NCBI GenBank assembly: GCA_016806645.1
Contig: JACSYO010002054.1
Coordinates: 114,501 to 178,500 of the forward strand
Source of the DNA: Ophiodon elongatus
Taxonomy: Eukaryota > Chordata > Actinopteri > Perciformes > Hexagrammidae
Length of the DNA stretch: 64,000 nucleotides
Reading direction: 5' to 3'
Below, piece after piece: positions 36,990 through 47,475 of the stretch (position 1 is the stretch's first letter; the number at the start of each line of letters is the position of its first letter). The notes under the pieces were generated by a model. That model was not told where the DNA came from. It did no database searches and saw nothing but the letters and a program-made list of their open reading frames with translations. A program made the translations under genes and the position numbers.

Positions 36990-37475
36990 TAATTCCAGTT
37001 TCCTCCTTTAAGCTTAATTTTCTCGTGTTAACAAAGACATGGTTAAAATGTAATGATGCCACCTTGATGGAAGCATCCCCCACTCACTACTCCCACCTAT
37101 CTGAACCCAGGGCAGTGGGCCAAGGAGGACGTGTAGCTGTAACACACGGCAATGATTTCAATGCTCTCCCACCTCCTTTGGTGAATTCACCTCATTTGAA
37201 CAATCTACTAATCTCGTCCGTGCGGTACACAAACTTGATTTTATCTCTGACTTTTTAGAGCTCTTATCATTTATGTCTGATATGAGGAAACAATGTTAAT
37301 ACGAGAGATTTTCATGTTCACGTTTGTTGTGCAAATGAATCTGTTGGCTTATGCTTTAATAATTTATGCAACTCGTTTGGCTTAACACATATTGTTGAAA
37401 GCACTTTGTAACCCTATTTTGAATTTTGTTTTAAGTTGTGCTCTGCTGGTATTGTTAATAAAATGCTCTTGACTC
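36990..37475 (+). mobile_element. Decayed LINE: endonuclease fragment plus 3' tail
   Basis: The frame ending at 37,258 encodes LNFLVLTKTWL (about 37,013-37,045) and, 30 residues on, GQGGRVAVTH. These match the N-terminal part of the APE-type endonuclease of L2/CR1/Rex1-like LINEs (consensus LTETWL and GRGGGVA). After a frame change and stops, RDFHVHV at 37,304-37,324 corresponds to the catalytic-region GDFNIHV motif, followed by NSFGLTHIVES. The match then breaks and the sequence runs straight into a short tail (GAAAGCACTTTGTAAC at 37,397, ending AATAAAATGC at 37,459-37,468). The reverse transcriptase is missing. Broken and not active. Confidence 0.65.
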
Positions 37476-37585
37476 CTGATTGCTGATTTTGAATATCAGA
37501 GAAGGTGAGGTGGGTTTCTAGTCAATTATCAGCAAGTCCAGTAATCGAGTCACTGGCCACCACAAACACCTGCAGCTGAACTAGT

Positions 37586-37796
37586 ATTTTGAAATACTAA
37601 GTCATTATTTTGAGATACTATGTCATTATTTTGAAATACTAAGTAATTATTTTGAGATACTAAGTCATTATTTTGAGATACTAAGTCATTATTTTGAGAT
37701 ACCAAGTCATTGTTTTGAGATACAATGTCATTATTTTGAGATACTTAATCATTATTTTGAGATACTTAGTCATTATTTTGAGATAGTTTCTCATTA
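37586..37796 (+). repeat. 21-bp minisatellite, ten copies
   Basis: Ten tandem copies of TTTTGAGATACTAAGTCATTA with one to five changes each. The last copies drift (GATACTTAGTC, then GATAGTTTCTC). The array stops about 35 bases before the CpG-rich promoter segment of the only gene seen. Confidence 0.95.
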
Positions 37797-37829
37797 TGAC
37801 TTAGCCTACATAATTGTTTTCCATCGCAG

Positions 37830-38319
37830 AGGCGAAAATGGGCGTTCCCTCGGGCTCGCGCTCTGCTCTGTCGGTAATAAAGAGAAATACCTCCCGATAA
37901 CAAGTAAACACGCTGGTTTTCGGGCGGCGGACGGCAGAAGTCGGCGTTAATAGCCACTTTAAGCTCGCTACATGCAACCGGGCAACGACAGGAAGTAGGT
38001 CGGCTTCTTCTTCAAATTAAAAGCGCCTCCGCTCCTCGCGCACTGCAGGAGCACCTGCACACCGGCGAGTGTCTGTAACTTGAAAACCACTAAACCGGAC
38101 GCGGTGGTGTGATTTCCGCCGGCTTCCCTCGCAGCGCCGCTGCCAATAACCTCTGAGCGGAAGGAGGGACTTTGCGGAGCGCTGCGTTGGTGGATGCTCT
38201 CCAGTCACACAGGAGGACCGGGGACTTGAAGAAAAGCACTTTTCGGGATTTTCAGAGACTCGCAAGGCTTGTATCTCCCAGGCGGCGGCGCGCAGCGGAC
38301 AGACAGCAGATCGATAACC
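37830..38319 (+). promoter_or_regulatory. CpG-rich promoter and 5' UTR of the gene starting at 38,320
   Basis: CpG dinucleotides become dense from about 37,830 (GGCGAAAATGGGCG, GGGCGGCGGACGG, CGCCGGCTTCCC, GGCGGCGGCGCGCAG) and stay frequent past 38,500, unlike the surrounding AT-rich DNA. A CCAAT box occurs at 38,143-38,147. No clear TATA box; AATTAAAAG near 38,016 is a weak candidate. The transcription start is unknown, so the border between promoter and 5' UTR cannot be drawn. This is typical of a CpG-island promoter without a TATA box. Confidence 0.65.
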
Positions 38320-38380
38320 ATGAAGAACCCTCTGTACTGGGCTATGCTGGTCGGCATGACTGTCCTGCTGATGGAGCAAG
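38320..38380 (+). CDS. First coding exon: signal peptide of a secreted or membrane protein
   Basis: The ATG at 38,320 has A at -3 (AACCATGA), a fair Kozak context, and sits at the end of a CpG-rich 5' region. It opens 20 codons, with the short polar start MKN, a hydrophobic core from about Leu5 to Met18 (LYWAMLVGMTVLLM), then Glu-Gln. One base (G) follows and the consensus donor AG|GTAAGT at 38,380/38,381 ends the exon, so the junction is phase 1. A signal peptide alone on the first coding exon, with a phase-1 junction and a long first intron, is the usual layout of secreted and type I membrane receptors and adhesion proteins. The remaining exons lie beyond 64,000 or were not recognised. The residues are too few to name the gene. 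Reading on past the donor in the same frame meets a TGA at once (GGT AAG TGA), which supports splicing here. Confidence 0.65.
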
Positions 38381-39070
38381 GTAAGTGATGGATTCTGTCC
38401 TCCTTCGCACTTGTTCCTCGCCGGGTCCCGACTCCGTGCCACTGGGACCCGCTGTCAATTTAGCCTTATTAGGGTCCGCGTCAGGCGGGTCGCGGTCTTG
38501 TCCGCGCGCCCCCATTTGACACCGGGATGCTTGTCATGTAAGCCCGCGGCTTAAATGAGGCGATTAGTGAAGTAGCGGTTCATCCGTCTGGGAGCCAACG
38601 GCTTGACTCTCCAAGTATCCAAGTAGTTGTTCTCAGTGTATTTTTACATCAGCCTTTTCTCTGGAACTTTAACCCTCACGTGCTCATCCTCAGCACTGTA
38701 TCACTTTGGCTTTGGTTTGTGTGTGTGTTTTGGCCAAATAAGAAGAAGAAAGAAAGAGAGAAAGAGAGAAAGAAAGAAAGCGCCAGTCAGCTGTTGATGT
38801 TGCGTGCCGTGAGTGGCTCTTTCTCTGAAGGGAGCAGCCGTTCAAACGGAGCATGTTGTCCGTGTTGCGCTCGTGGCTCCTCGCCGCCCCGCGGATCCTC
38901 TTGACGCGGCGGTAAATCGGGAGGTCTTTGCTGCAAAGTTGATTGAGTATTAGTTCTTAATCCACATTGACTGCGCGGTTCAGGTCATCCGAGTTAAGCC
39001 GTTGCATTCTCCGGGCGGGCCGAGAGGGCTTTGCTGCTCTCGCTGCTGCTGCCTCATGGATCGGAGAGCA
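38381..39070. other. CpG-rich start of the intron
   Basis: CpG density stays high to about 38,560 and again at 38,780-39,065, interrupted by a purine tract at 38,738-38,780. This probably belongs to the same CpG island as the promoter. Confidence 0.4.
38738..38780 (+). repeat. GA-rich purine tract
   Basis: About 43 bases of A and G only, in AAGA and GAGA units, 360 bases downstream of the donor. Mirror-like purine tracts can form triplexes; no function is shown. Confidence 0.85.
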
Positions 39071-39629
39071 GCGAGAAGCAACTTCTTGTCTCCCTGACCT
39101 TGTTCACACCTGATTGTGGCGGGATGGATAGAGGCGCATGCAAATAAAGGAAACCTCAGGGAAATGGAAAGCTGAACTGGACCTTTTTCTACTCACCGTG
39201 GCGTGCGTGCGTCCTGCTTACCTGTAGCCTGCTCCCCAGGCTCCATCACCAGTCCCGCATGTCAAGGAAAGATTGAAGACTGTTAATCCTCCTTGTCCTC
39301 TGATAATGACCCTTGAAGTTAAATAAATAAACGGGCGAATAGTCGAATGAATGAAGTGGATGGAGGGCTGAATGTTGGAAGGAAGCCGGGGCGTTTTTTT
39401 TCTTCCTCATCAGCTCTCCACACCTCACTGTTTTATTTGGCCAAAATCAAGCCACGTCTTCTTTTTTTTTTCTTCCATAAATAGCGAGTATGACGATTTA
39501 AAAATAGTAATTTCTAAAGTAGAGATAAGGTCACAGCTTAAAATCCTTGATACTACTTGTATGTTTGCTGATTTCAATTATTTGTTGTTGCTGTTGACCA
39601 GTGTCAAAGTGCTTAATGTTTCTCATTAG

Positions 39630-39664
39630 AACCCCCCCCCACCCCTCCACCCCCCCCCCCTCCT
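39630..39664 (+). repeat. C-rich tract
   Basis: Runs of 9 or more C separated by ACC and TCCA. The minus strand is a possible G-quadruplex. Confidence 0.8.
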
Positions 39665-41105
39665 CCTCGTTCTGAATGAGCTGCCGCACTGACACTCACT
39701 GATGTTATGTGGCACACAGTTTGAGCACACACATCTCCGAAACAACTGGGGCGCCGGCTCTTTGCACTTTTCAACCTAATTATGTATTTTAGATGTGTCA
39801 GTGGGAAGAAAGAGAAGGACTTAATCAAGTGGATCACCGTGTGTGGTTTGGCCAGAGAGGACTTGTTTTAACCTCACTTAATGAGCACACACTGTCAGCG
39901 TTATACTAAAATGTACGACATATATAATTATATGTAGCAAAAGTAGTACGGCCATTATTTTGCCTCTGCAGACAACCTTTTTTTTTAAAAATACACACAT
40001 TTCCCTCCTGAAACAGGAAGCCCGGGGGATGGCGTTTTGTTTTGGGTCACATTGCCGCACCTGAAAAAAAAAATTTGCATTTCAAGTCCCATACATTCTC
40101 TAGGCGGCACAAAAAGTCTGAAGTCATTTGCATATCATCAGATCGCCTGCAGATTCAGAGATGTTAGATTAGATGAAACTTAAATGGTTCCCATAGAGAA
40201 ATTGGGTCATTGCAGCAACAGACGGGACAGATGAGGACCAGGAAAACATCCAGCCTTTTTTTATAAGATAACATAAACAGAGCAAAAAAAATAAAATATG
40301 AAGGATCGTGAATGAATAAAGACAGGCAGATTTACAGGTGAGCCGGGTATATAGCCTCAATAAAAGGCAATATGTCATGATTAGGGTTGTGTCTGGATAG
40401 CGTTGTATCTTATCTTATCAACTCAATCCTTTAAAATCCCTTACTGAACCCCACCAGGCTTAGTTTTTAAGGCTTGGCAGTAGCCACGTTCGAGCTTTAA
40501 CTTATCATTATGAAGTAAGTGTTGATTTTTACAATGTCATGGGTGTAGAATAATGACACCATCAGCATTTAGATTGGTTTCACTTTAGATAAGCTTCACT
40601 TTCTCTGTGATATTCTGTCCTGCACCGAGTACGATTTACGAAAACAAAGGCTCCTTTTTGTTACGCCACAAAGGATCTATACTTATGAAGGTAATAACAT
40701 AATAACATGGCTGCGTAGTCTGAACCAAACCAGGAAACTCTTTATCGCCTCCCACATTGTCGATGAGAGTGCATTACAGCTCCGCTCCTTTCATTCGTAC
40801 CTCCACAATAATAGCCCTAAACATACACCGCACCACCAGAGAGCCTTTCGCTGAGAGGCAACTCAACAAAAAGACTTACTGTCGCTACCCCAAGGTAGGG
40901 AAATGATGTACAGTGGAACAACGCAGTAAACTGTGGAAACTCCCCCCCGAATAATCGCCCTGTTGTCAGACGAGGCAACGAAGGCGAAGATGGAGGGTGA
41001 TAAAAAGCGTTCTTTCTGCTGAGCTAGATCAATAACAAAACCTGCCTATACCTATCAGTACTCACTACCGGGGGTTTCACTCTGCCTTTATTGTAGCACT
41101 GAGAT
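39665..41105. other. Intronic non-coding stretch
   Basis: No exon, RNA gene or defined repeat recognised. Confidence 0.45.
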
Positions 41106-41106
41106 C

Positions 41107-41250
41107 TAGGGCTGGGTATCGGCAAGCACCTCACGGTACGATACGCATCGCGATACACGTGCCACGATACAATACGTATCGCGATGCATTGCAATACGGT
41201 ACGATACAATATATATTGCAATATATTGCAATACACGTTTTATTTTATTT
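41107..41250 (+). mobile_element. hAT-like terminal sequence
   Basis: TAGGGCTGGGTATCGG starts a block of repeated ACGATACG/ATCGCGATAC units and then ATATTGCAATATATTG. This is a recurrent terminal sequence of fish non-autonomous hAT-type elements. The sequence to about 41,880 may be its interior; no matching right end is seen. Confidence 0.5.
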
Positions 41251-42728
41251 TTTCATGTAAATGTAACAAAGAAAATGGAGCTGAAAATACATATACTTGC
41301 TGTATAGCACCTGGATAGTCTAATACGTACATCAGATATTGATAACTCAGCAGACAAAACTACTTCAAAAAGGTATTTATATTGCACACTCAGCGGAGAA
41401 CTCACTGAACTGAAATCCTGTGCACTTCACCGCTACATCCGTCATGTGTCGGCAGGAATGATCCGGGATCACACAGCGCCGCTCTACAGCTCACGGTCGA
41501 CAGTAGTAGTTGCGGACGTATCCATACGCTATCGTTTCAGAAATGACCGCGATAGTAAGCTCCATAAATATCTTTGCACAGCCCCGACTGAGATCAGGGC
41601 TTGTAGTTCAAATTGGGATTCTTATCGTTGTTTCCTGCTTTGCTTTAGTCCGCGGGCTGCTAGCGGTACCCGTGTTGCTAACTTTGTTGCTGGGAGTTTT
41701 TGGAGGAAGACTCTGCAGAAAACAAAAGCGATCCGGGGTGTCGACAATAACACTTGGAACCGCTTGCACATATTCAAAGGTTCAATTCAGACCTATAATC
41801 AGCGTTTGTTGGATGTGAAGGCAGAAACACTTGGGGGTTTAATGATGGCTTAGTTGAGTGGAAACACCCGCTTGCAAAGAGTTCATTAACCATAAACCAT
41901 AAACGTGTTGTTTTGGTCTTGCAGGCAGATTTATCAATGTCATACATTTTCTTTTGCCGAAAGCGACGGTCAGCAGTGGGAAAAAAATGAAATGAATATT
42001 TGATATTGTATTATATGTTGCGTTGTATATTATTAATGCTCTTTGCTAATAAAACGGTCCGGAGAGGCAAACGGTTTGTTGATAGATTATCTAGCATTAG
42101 GACTCTGGTTCCAGCTCATTTTCCAAACAGGACTCTGATCCAGAATGGAACCAGCTATCAGAACCAAACCCCGGTCATTTTAGAAAGCCAGTATTATTTT
42201 TCCGTTATCCAGTTTAAACCCCTTTTAATCAATATGGGTTTAGCTGCCAAGTATGCTGTCTTCATTGTTTTAACACGCAGGGCCGAGGGTCTATTTTTGA
42301 ACCAGATAGAAGCTCCTCTCACAGTTTGATCGAATAATCTCAAATGTGCACTCCTTCACAGCTCATGAGAAAAATATTGATATCTTGGCTCACATACAGA
42401 TATATGCAGAGGAGCCTGCAGGTCAGAGGTAGGCAGGTGGGGTGGATGTCGAGAGCAGGGGATCACAGGAGCAGAGAAAAACAATCGGGGACGATTGATG
42501 GCGATGGCGAGAGGTGCTCCACCAGAGTTGGCTGGCTGAGGCCGGAGCCGCCGTGGCAGGAAGCGCCGTGCATCTGGATGGCAGTCGACAGGAAATAAGT
42601 GCTTGAAGCACTCCTCGAAGCACCTCCAGGGGATGAGCCGCAGGCTAAAATTGCTGTGGGGCTGTGTCATCTCACTGGAGGGTGGGAGGCTTTGTCCAAA
42701 ATGAAGATCTGTTCAGTTTCCTGTTGAC
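41251..42728. other. Intronic stretch, probable transposon interior then unique sequence
   Basis: Frames of 135 and 102 residues (41,446-41,853) overlap in two frames of the possible hAT interior and show no transposase motif. Minus-strand frames at 42,356-42,670 have no recognisable domain. Confidence 0.4.
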
Positions 42729-42729
42729 G

Positions 42730-42776
<47 letters not shown>
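42729..42776 (+). repeat. (AT)n microsatellite
   Basis: About 46 bases of alternating A and T with one early C. Frames reading YIYI through it are artefacts. Confidence 0.95.
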
Positions 42777-42780
<4 letters not shown>

Positions 42781-44690
42781 CACAGCAATCATTTCCAGGA
42801 CACATTCAGCCTCATGCAGAGTACAGCGCAGTCTCACTCTGCGCTTTCTCGTGTACAATGAAAAAAACATAGTTGAGAATATGTCAAGGTCTCTCCCTTT
42901 TCTATAATAACACAATATGGTTGGCACAGGCAGTTGTATGCACAACCGTGGCAGAATTGACACACTTTCACAAGGAAAAAAAGCAGTGGTACAAAGACCG
43001 TGTCCATGCCTGCAACGAGCTGTGCCGATTCCTTTTTCCACGTTATCTGCGAGGTGAGGCAGTCGAGTTTGTGCGGCTCAAACAGAGAGCACCTCCTGCT
43101 TCGCTGCAGCTGCTCCTCCTTTTTCTTTCTGCCAGTTGATTGAATATGCAAGTAGCTTTCAGGAGGGGATCTGAACCCCAACAGTTGATCGTCTTCCACG
43201 CGCACCGAGTGAACAGAGATGGGAAGCGATCAAATAGTGACATCAGTGGGCGACTGGTGTTGTTGTTGTTGTTGTTTCTTTTCCCTCAGGAAGGAAAAGA
43301 AGTTGCAAGAAGAAAAGAAAAAAGTCAAACCTCACAAACACGAGCAAACATCCCGATACCAAACTGCCCCGAACGAAGCAGCACATGTTCTTTTGCCCAA
43401 CAAAGAAAAGAAGAGTGTTTCTTTCTGGAGTATTAATCCGGCTTAAGATAAACACTGGTAATGAGGCAGCCTCATTGTCTAAGCGGGCTTCCTCCCTCCC
43501 TCTGTCTCCGTATGTGGCTGGGAGAAGACTGTGCTGGGCTGTGTTGCCAGGATGCAGCACAAACTCTTTTTTCTTTTTTTTTTTGTCTTTTTGGCCGAGA
43601 CCCCGGCAGGCCTGTGTATTGTGCCATCGTCCCTCCTCCATCAGCCCGTGTCAGCCAAAGACGAGAATTATAGCCGGTTACATCGAAAATTTGGAGCAAC
43701 AGCTGTTATTGGATGACCGGCGAAGAGAGCAGAGATGGATAGGGGTGGTGGTACGGAGCCGTGGTGTGCTCCCTGTGTGCGGCCTTTTGTTCAAGACATT
43801 GAGATCATTGTTGATGGCTCGAGTGTGTTCTCCTCTTATCGCAGGGCTACAGCTACTCAGTAGGGATCTCAAGGAGAAAAAAAGAGGCAGAGCTGTTGCT
43901 CTAAAAAAATGTCTTTGTCCGTCTCCGCATGCACAGTCCTCACAAAAGCCCCGCGGCAGAATGAATGGGCAGAGCAGGCAGGCAGATGGCCGTCAGTGGC
44001 AGGTAGACATCCGCCGCCTGTGTACAGTGGCGTGATATCAAACGGGATAAATGGACGTCGCGTAAATTGGACATGTGACGCTGTTGGAGCCAGCTTCTCG
44101 GGTGCAAAGCAGGGGTTCACGTTCAGACGCTCTCCCACCCCTGAGATGTATTGATGTGTCAGCGAGAAGCAGTGGAATGTATCTTTTCGATGCACTTTCC
44201 CTGAACCGGCCTCAGTGACCTTTACCCCAGATAGTGATTGACTTCACTTCCCAGAATGCCCCCCCCCCAGCACACCCCACCGACGGGCATGAATCTGTTG
44301 CATTCAGCTGCGAGCTACAGAATGAATGTCATGGGTTTGTCACTTTCAATATGTTTGTATGAATAACAACAAACGCAGAATCCCTTCACATTAAATAATT
44401 GAACAGACAGTAACATTACAACGACAACAAATCTGAGGGGTCACCTGTGAATTAACAATGTTTGTCTGCTTCACAGATGTGGGACGTGTAAACATCGGAA
44501 GCCGACTGCAGTTTTCTCGCTCCTATTTGTTTTTGTCTATTTTAGGTGAAATGCAATCTATTTATGCCACTTATTAAATCACAAAGTGTATTTGAAAACA
44601 ATTTTTCTGTTCACTGAAAAAATAAATAAATAATTGACCCCCAATATATGGGTTTTTATTTTCTATTAAAAAAAAGAAAACAAGAAAAAG
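42777..44690. other. Intronic stretch with many chance frames
   Basis: Contains the longest reading frame of the window (216 residues, 43,385-44,035, plus strand), which is a composite of low-complexity runs (poly-Phe from a T-run at 43,567-43,585). Overlapping frames occur on both strands. No splice or domain support. A (TTG)n run lies at 43,258-43,277. Confidence 0.5.
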
Positions 44691-45019
44691 CAAAACGACG
44701 TTGGGGACGGAGGGCAATGTAATCAAGCACAGTGTAACACCGGGGACACGGCTATCCAATGAGCACAGTATACAGTAAAAATAATTAAGGTCCTAAAACA
44801 AACAAACACAGGGCCCCTACAACACCAGGGCCACATGGTTAGAAGATCAGTGCTACAAATCTGCAATAAATCAACCAATCGATGTGACTGAGTGAGGCTT
44901 TTGGTGCCTCGGCTTGGGTCTTGGGTAGGGAGAACATATCTTTTCACCCCCAAACCGGACCTTTAAGTGTACCACAAGTGCACACCCACATGTACACGCT
45001 CATGCACACACCAGAGGCA

Positions 45020-45058
45020 TTTTCATCAGGATGGGGGGTGGGGGTGGGGGGGGGGTGA
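45020..45058 (+). repeat. G-rich tract
   Basis: Runs of G broken by single T or A residues, a quadruplex-prone low-complexity tract. Confidence 0.75.
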
Positions 45059-45639
45059 TTTCAGCATTAAGCACTCCAAGCTTACATTTCAACACCATGG
45101 ACAGCGCCTTTGCAGACATAAAATATGTTTTATCTCCCAGAATCCACCACAACAGATATTAATGGAAAACTAAGTATGATGCAGTATTAAACACAAAACA
45201 CAAGGATTGCATTGGCGTGATATAGATTGTTAGATACCTTTTTTTTTAAACTAAACGCAAGGTTCTTGGCAGCGTACACAAACGCAGGCCGGCTAAATGG
45301 CCGACTGTGACACGTTCTCTGCCAGCTATTTCCCTTAAAACAAAGCCGTGCAAATCTCTTTGTGGTCCATAAATAACTCTATAGGCTACAGCGGGAGCGG
45401 AGCGGCCCGGTGCAGATGGCCGTCGCTGGCGTTTGCGCCGCTGAAGAAAGTCGCAACAGTGACGGCAGACAAATCCGTGTTTAATTCAGACGTGCGGTGC
45501 ATTGTTTTTGTTTCTATTAGGTATAAATGAGTGGGACAGACCATGACAAACGTTAAAATTGTTAGTAGTATTGGGGTGACAATACGGACAATTTGGTAGT
45601 GCATGTTGAAATGGGCTCGTATGAGGTGAGGTGAGGGGA

Positions 45640-45760
45640 CACTGAGAATGTGTCCGTCATAGGTTTTCCTGCTGCCCTCGTGCCGGTATTCTGTCTGTTT
45701 CTCCAAACCTCATCTGATACACTGAGTATGGAGAAGTACCACTTCAAAATACCTTAACTG
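45640..45760 (+). repeat. Dispersed repeat, second copy of the 5,760-6,066 family
   Basis: CTGTCTGTTTCTCCAAAC at 45,690 and ACACTGAGTATGGAGAAGTA at 45,719 match the block at 5,992-6,042 in the same order and spacing. Confidence 0.6.
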
Positions 45761-47420
45761 TCGATCAGCTGATGTTCCGGCCTTGACCCCGGTTGAAGTG
45801 TTCTGAGGACAGCGACAGCCGGATTCAGGGCCCAGACTGTATGAGTGAACTGATGGATGTCTCAGTACTGCTGATGCTGGTCTCTGGTGGGAATTTGAAA
45901 CACAGCAGCGTTTCACAAAATGGGAAAAGAAAGAAAAAGGTCCAGCGTATTATTGTTCATATACTGTGGGAATTTTGAGTTCAGTTAGATAACTACAACC
46001 CACATACTTTATGTTTTCTCACCAACAAAGAATAAGAAGAATAAAGAGTGAGAGGCCTGGCATGCAGGTGGACTAGCAATTTAATAGCAATGAAAAAATA
46101 ATAAGATTCCAGATGTACAGTTTTTATGATGTTCCCGCATTGCATTTTGGTTGATTTGAGTCTGCTGCTTCTTCTACATGAGTTGAAAGTATGTGGATGT
46201 GACATCCATCAAATAAGAAAAAATACAGGACCAAGCAACAAACTGGACCCAGAAAATGACAGGTTGATCATCAAGAGCTATTTTTTAGATTGTTCTCTTC
46301 CAGTTGTTGTTCCACTGCTAAAGTCAAGAGGTTGCTATGGATGTGAAACTTTTTTTTTCTCCCACTAAACTGCTTCTCTTCACAATATAATATGAAGGAA
46401 ATTAGAAACATTATGAGACGATAAGTGTCTGGAACTGAGAATTGTGGCTCTGCAGATGTGAAATTGCCACTTTGTATGTTCCATGGAAACAACCAGACAG
46501 TTTGTTTTCCAAAAAAGGCAGATTGCAAATTGGAGGTAATTGTTCTCTAGTTGTCTCTTTCGTTCCTGGGGTGGGAAGCAATCTCCATGTCGTATTCTAT
46601 TCCTGTATTTAATATTGCCTATTTCTTTACATTTCTGTGCGTGTGTGTTTGGTATTTTCACAGGTTCATATCACAAATTAATCATTTGCGGGTCGTTGAA
46701 ATTTTGCTGTGGAGTTTAATGGAAGCCTGATTGATTTACTCACACTCAGTGGGGGTCAACAATCAATTTTCAGCACTGGAATTTCAGTGAAGGCTTTCAA
46801 TACTGAGGCTGCATTGGCATTGACAAGGAAAGAAAACAACACATCTCAGGAGGTGCTGAGAAAAACATATTTCTTGAATACAATTAGATTAGGCTATTAC
46901 TGTCTACTCTTATAACTGTATTACACATGACAGGAAGCCTACGGGTAGAGAGAAACAGACACACTTTCTGAAATGCAGATACACATTGCTGTGTAAATCC
47001 GTCATGGGCATGATATTCATTTTTGTATTTATTTTTCATACTGTAGGTGATGGAAATGTGCTGAATGAAGACCTTTAGTTTGCACATGCCTCACTTTTAC
47101 TTCCCGGCTATCAGATAATGCGCAACACACGGTAGCAATACCTGAAGTTGCACAAAACGTAAAGGCGAAGCTTACTTGGGAAGCTTTCCCTCTTTGCCAC
47201 GTTCCAGTGAAGTGGTCATGTGACCTGGTGGCCACCAGGGACCTTTGCCAAGGAGGGCTGATTAATAAGCAACGGGGATAGTGACTTCAGACTGTGTCCA
47301 TTCACCAGGTTGTCGTGTCTGAGGAATGCTGCCTCCTTGAGAAACTCACAGCTCCAACTCTGCACTGTTTGACTCTATGTAAGCAGCTTTAGAGAAGTGC
47401 TGCTGGATGTATATATTCAT
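45761..47420. other. Intronic non-coding stretch
   Basis: No exon recognised. The block at 46,455-46,580 is complex and repeat-free with a TAATTG core; it could be regulatory, but nothing proves it. Confidence 0.4.
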
Positions 47421-47423
47421 ATT

Positions 47424-47475
47424 AGGGCCGTCCCGAATACATATTTTTGTATTTCGGGAGCAATCAGCAGTGCCT
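47424..47475 (+). mobile_element. hAT-like end fragment
   Basis: TAGGGCCGTCCCGAATAC followed by an ATTTCGGGAG block resembles the end of another fish hAT family. Only one end is visible. Confidence 0.4.

Noticed and set aside
38172..38384. 70-residue arginine-rich frame overlapping the first exon
   Set aside because: It is in a different frame from the signal-peptide ATG, is driven by GC-rich 5' UTR composition, and runs across the splice donor.
41510..41818. Hydrophobic 102-residue frame resembling a membrane protein
   Set aside because: It lies in the probable interior of a hAT-like element, and a second frame of 135 residues overlaps it. No exon signals.
42667..43041. 124-residue minus-strand frame with a YIYI run
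   Set aside because: Part of it is the translated AT microsatellite, and the rest shows no domain.
43385..44035. Longest reading frame of the window, 216 residues, plus strand
   Set aside because: It passes through a T-run read as poly-Phe, has no domain, is overlapped by frames on both strands, and lies in a putative intron. A frame of this length is not surprising in 64 kb read in six frames.
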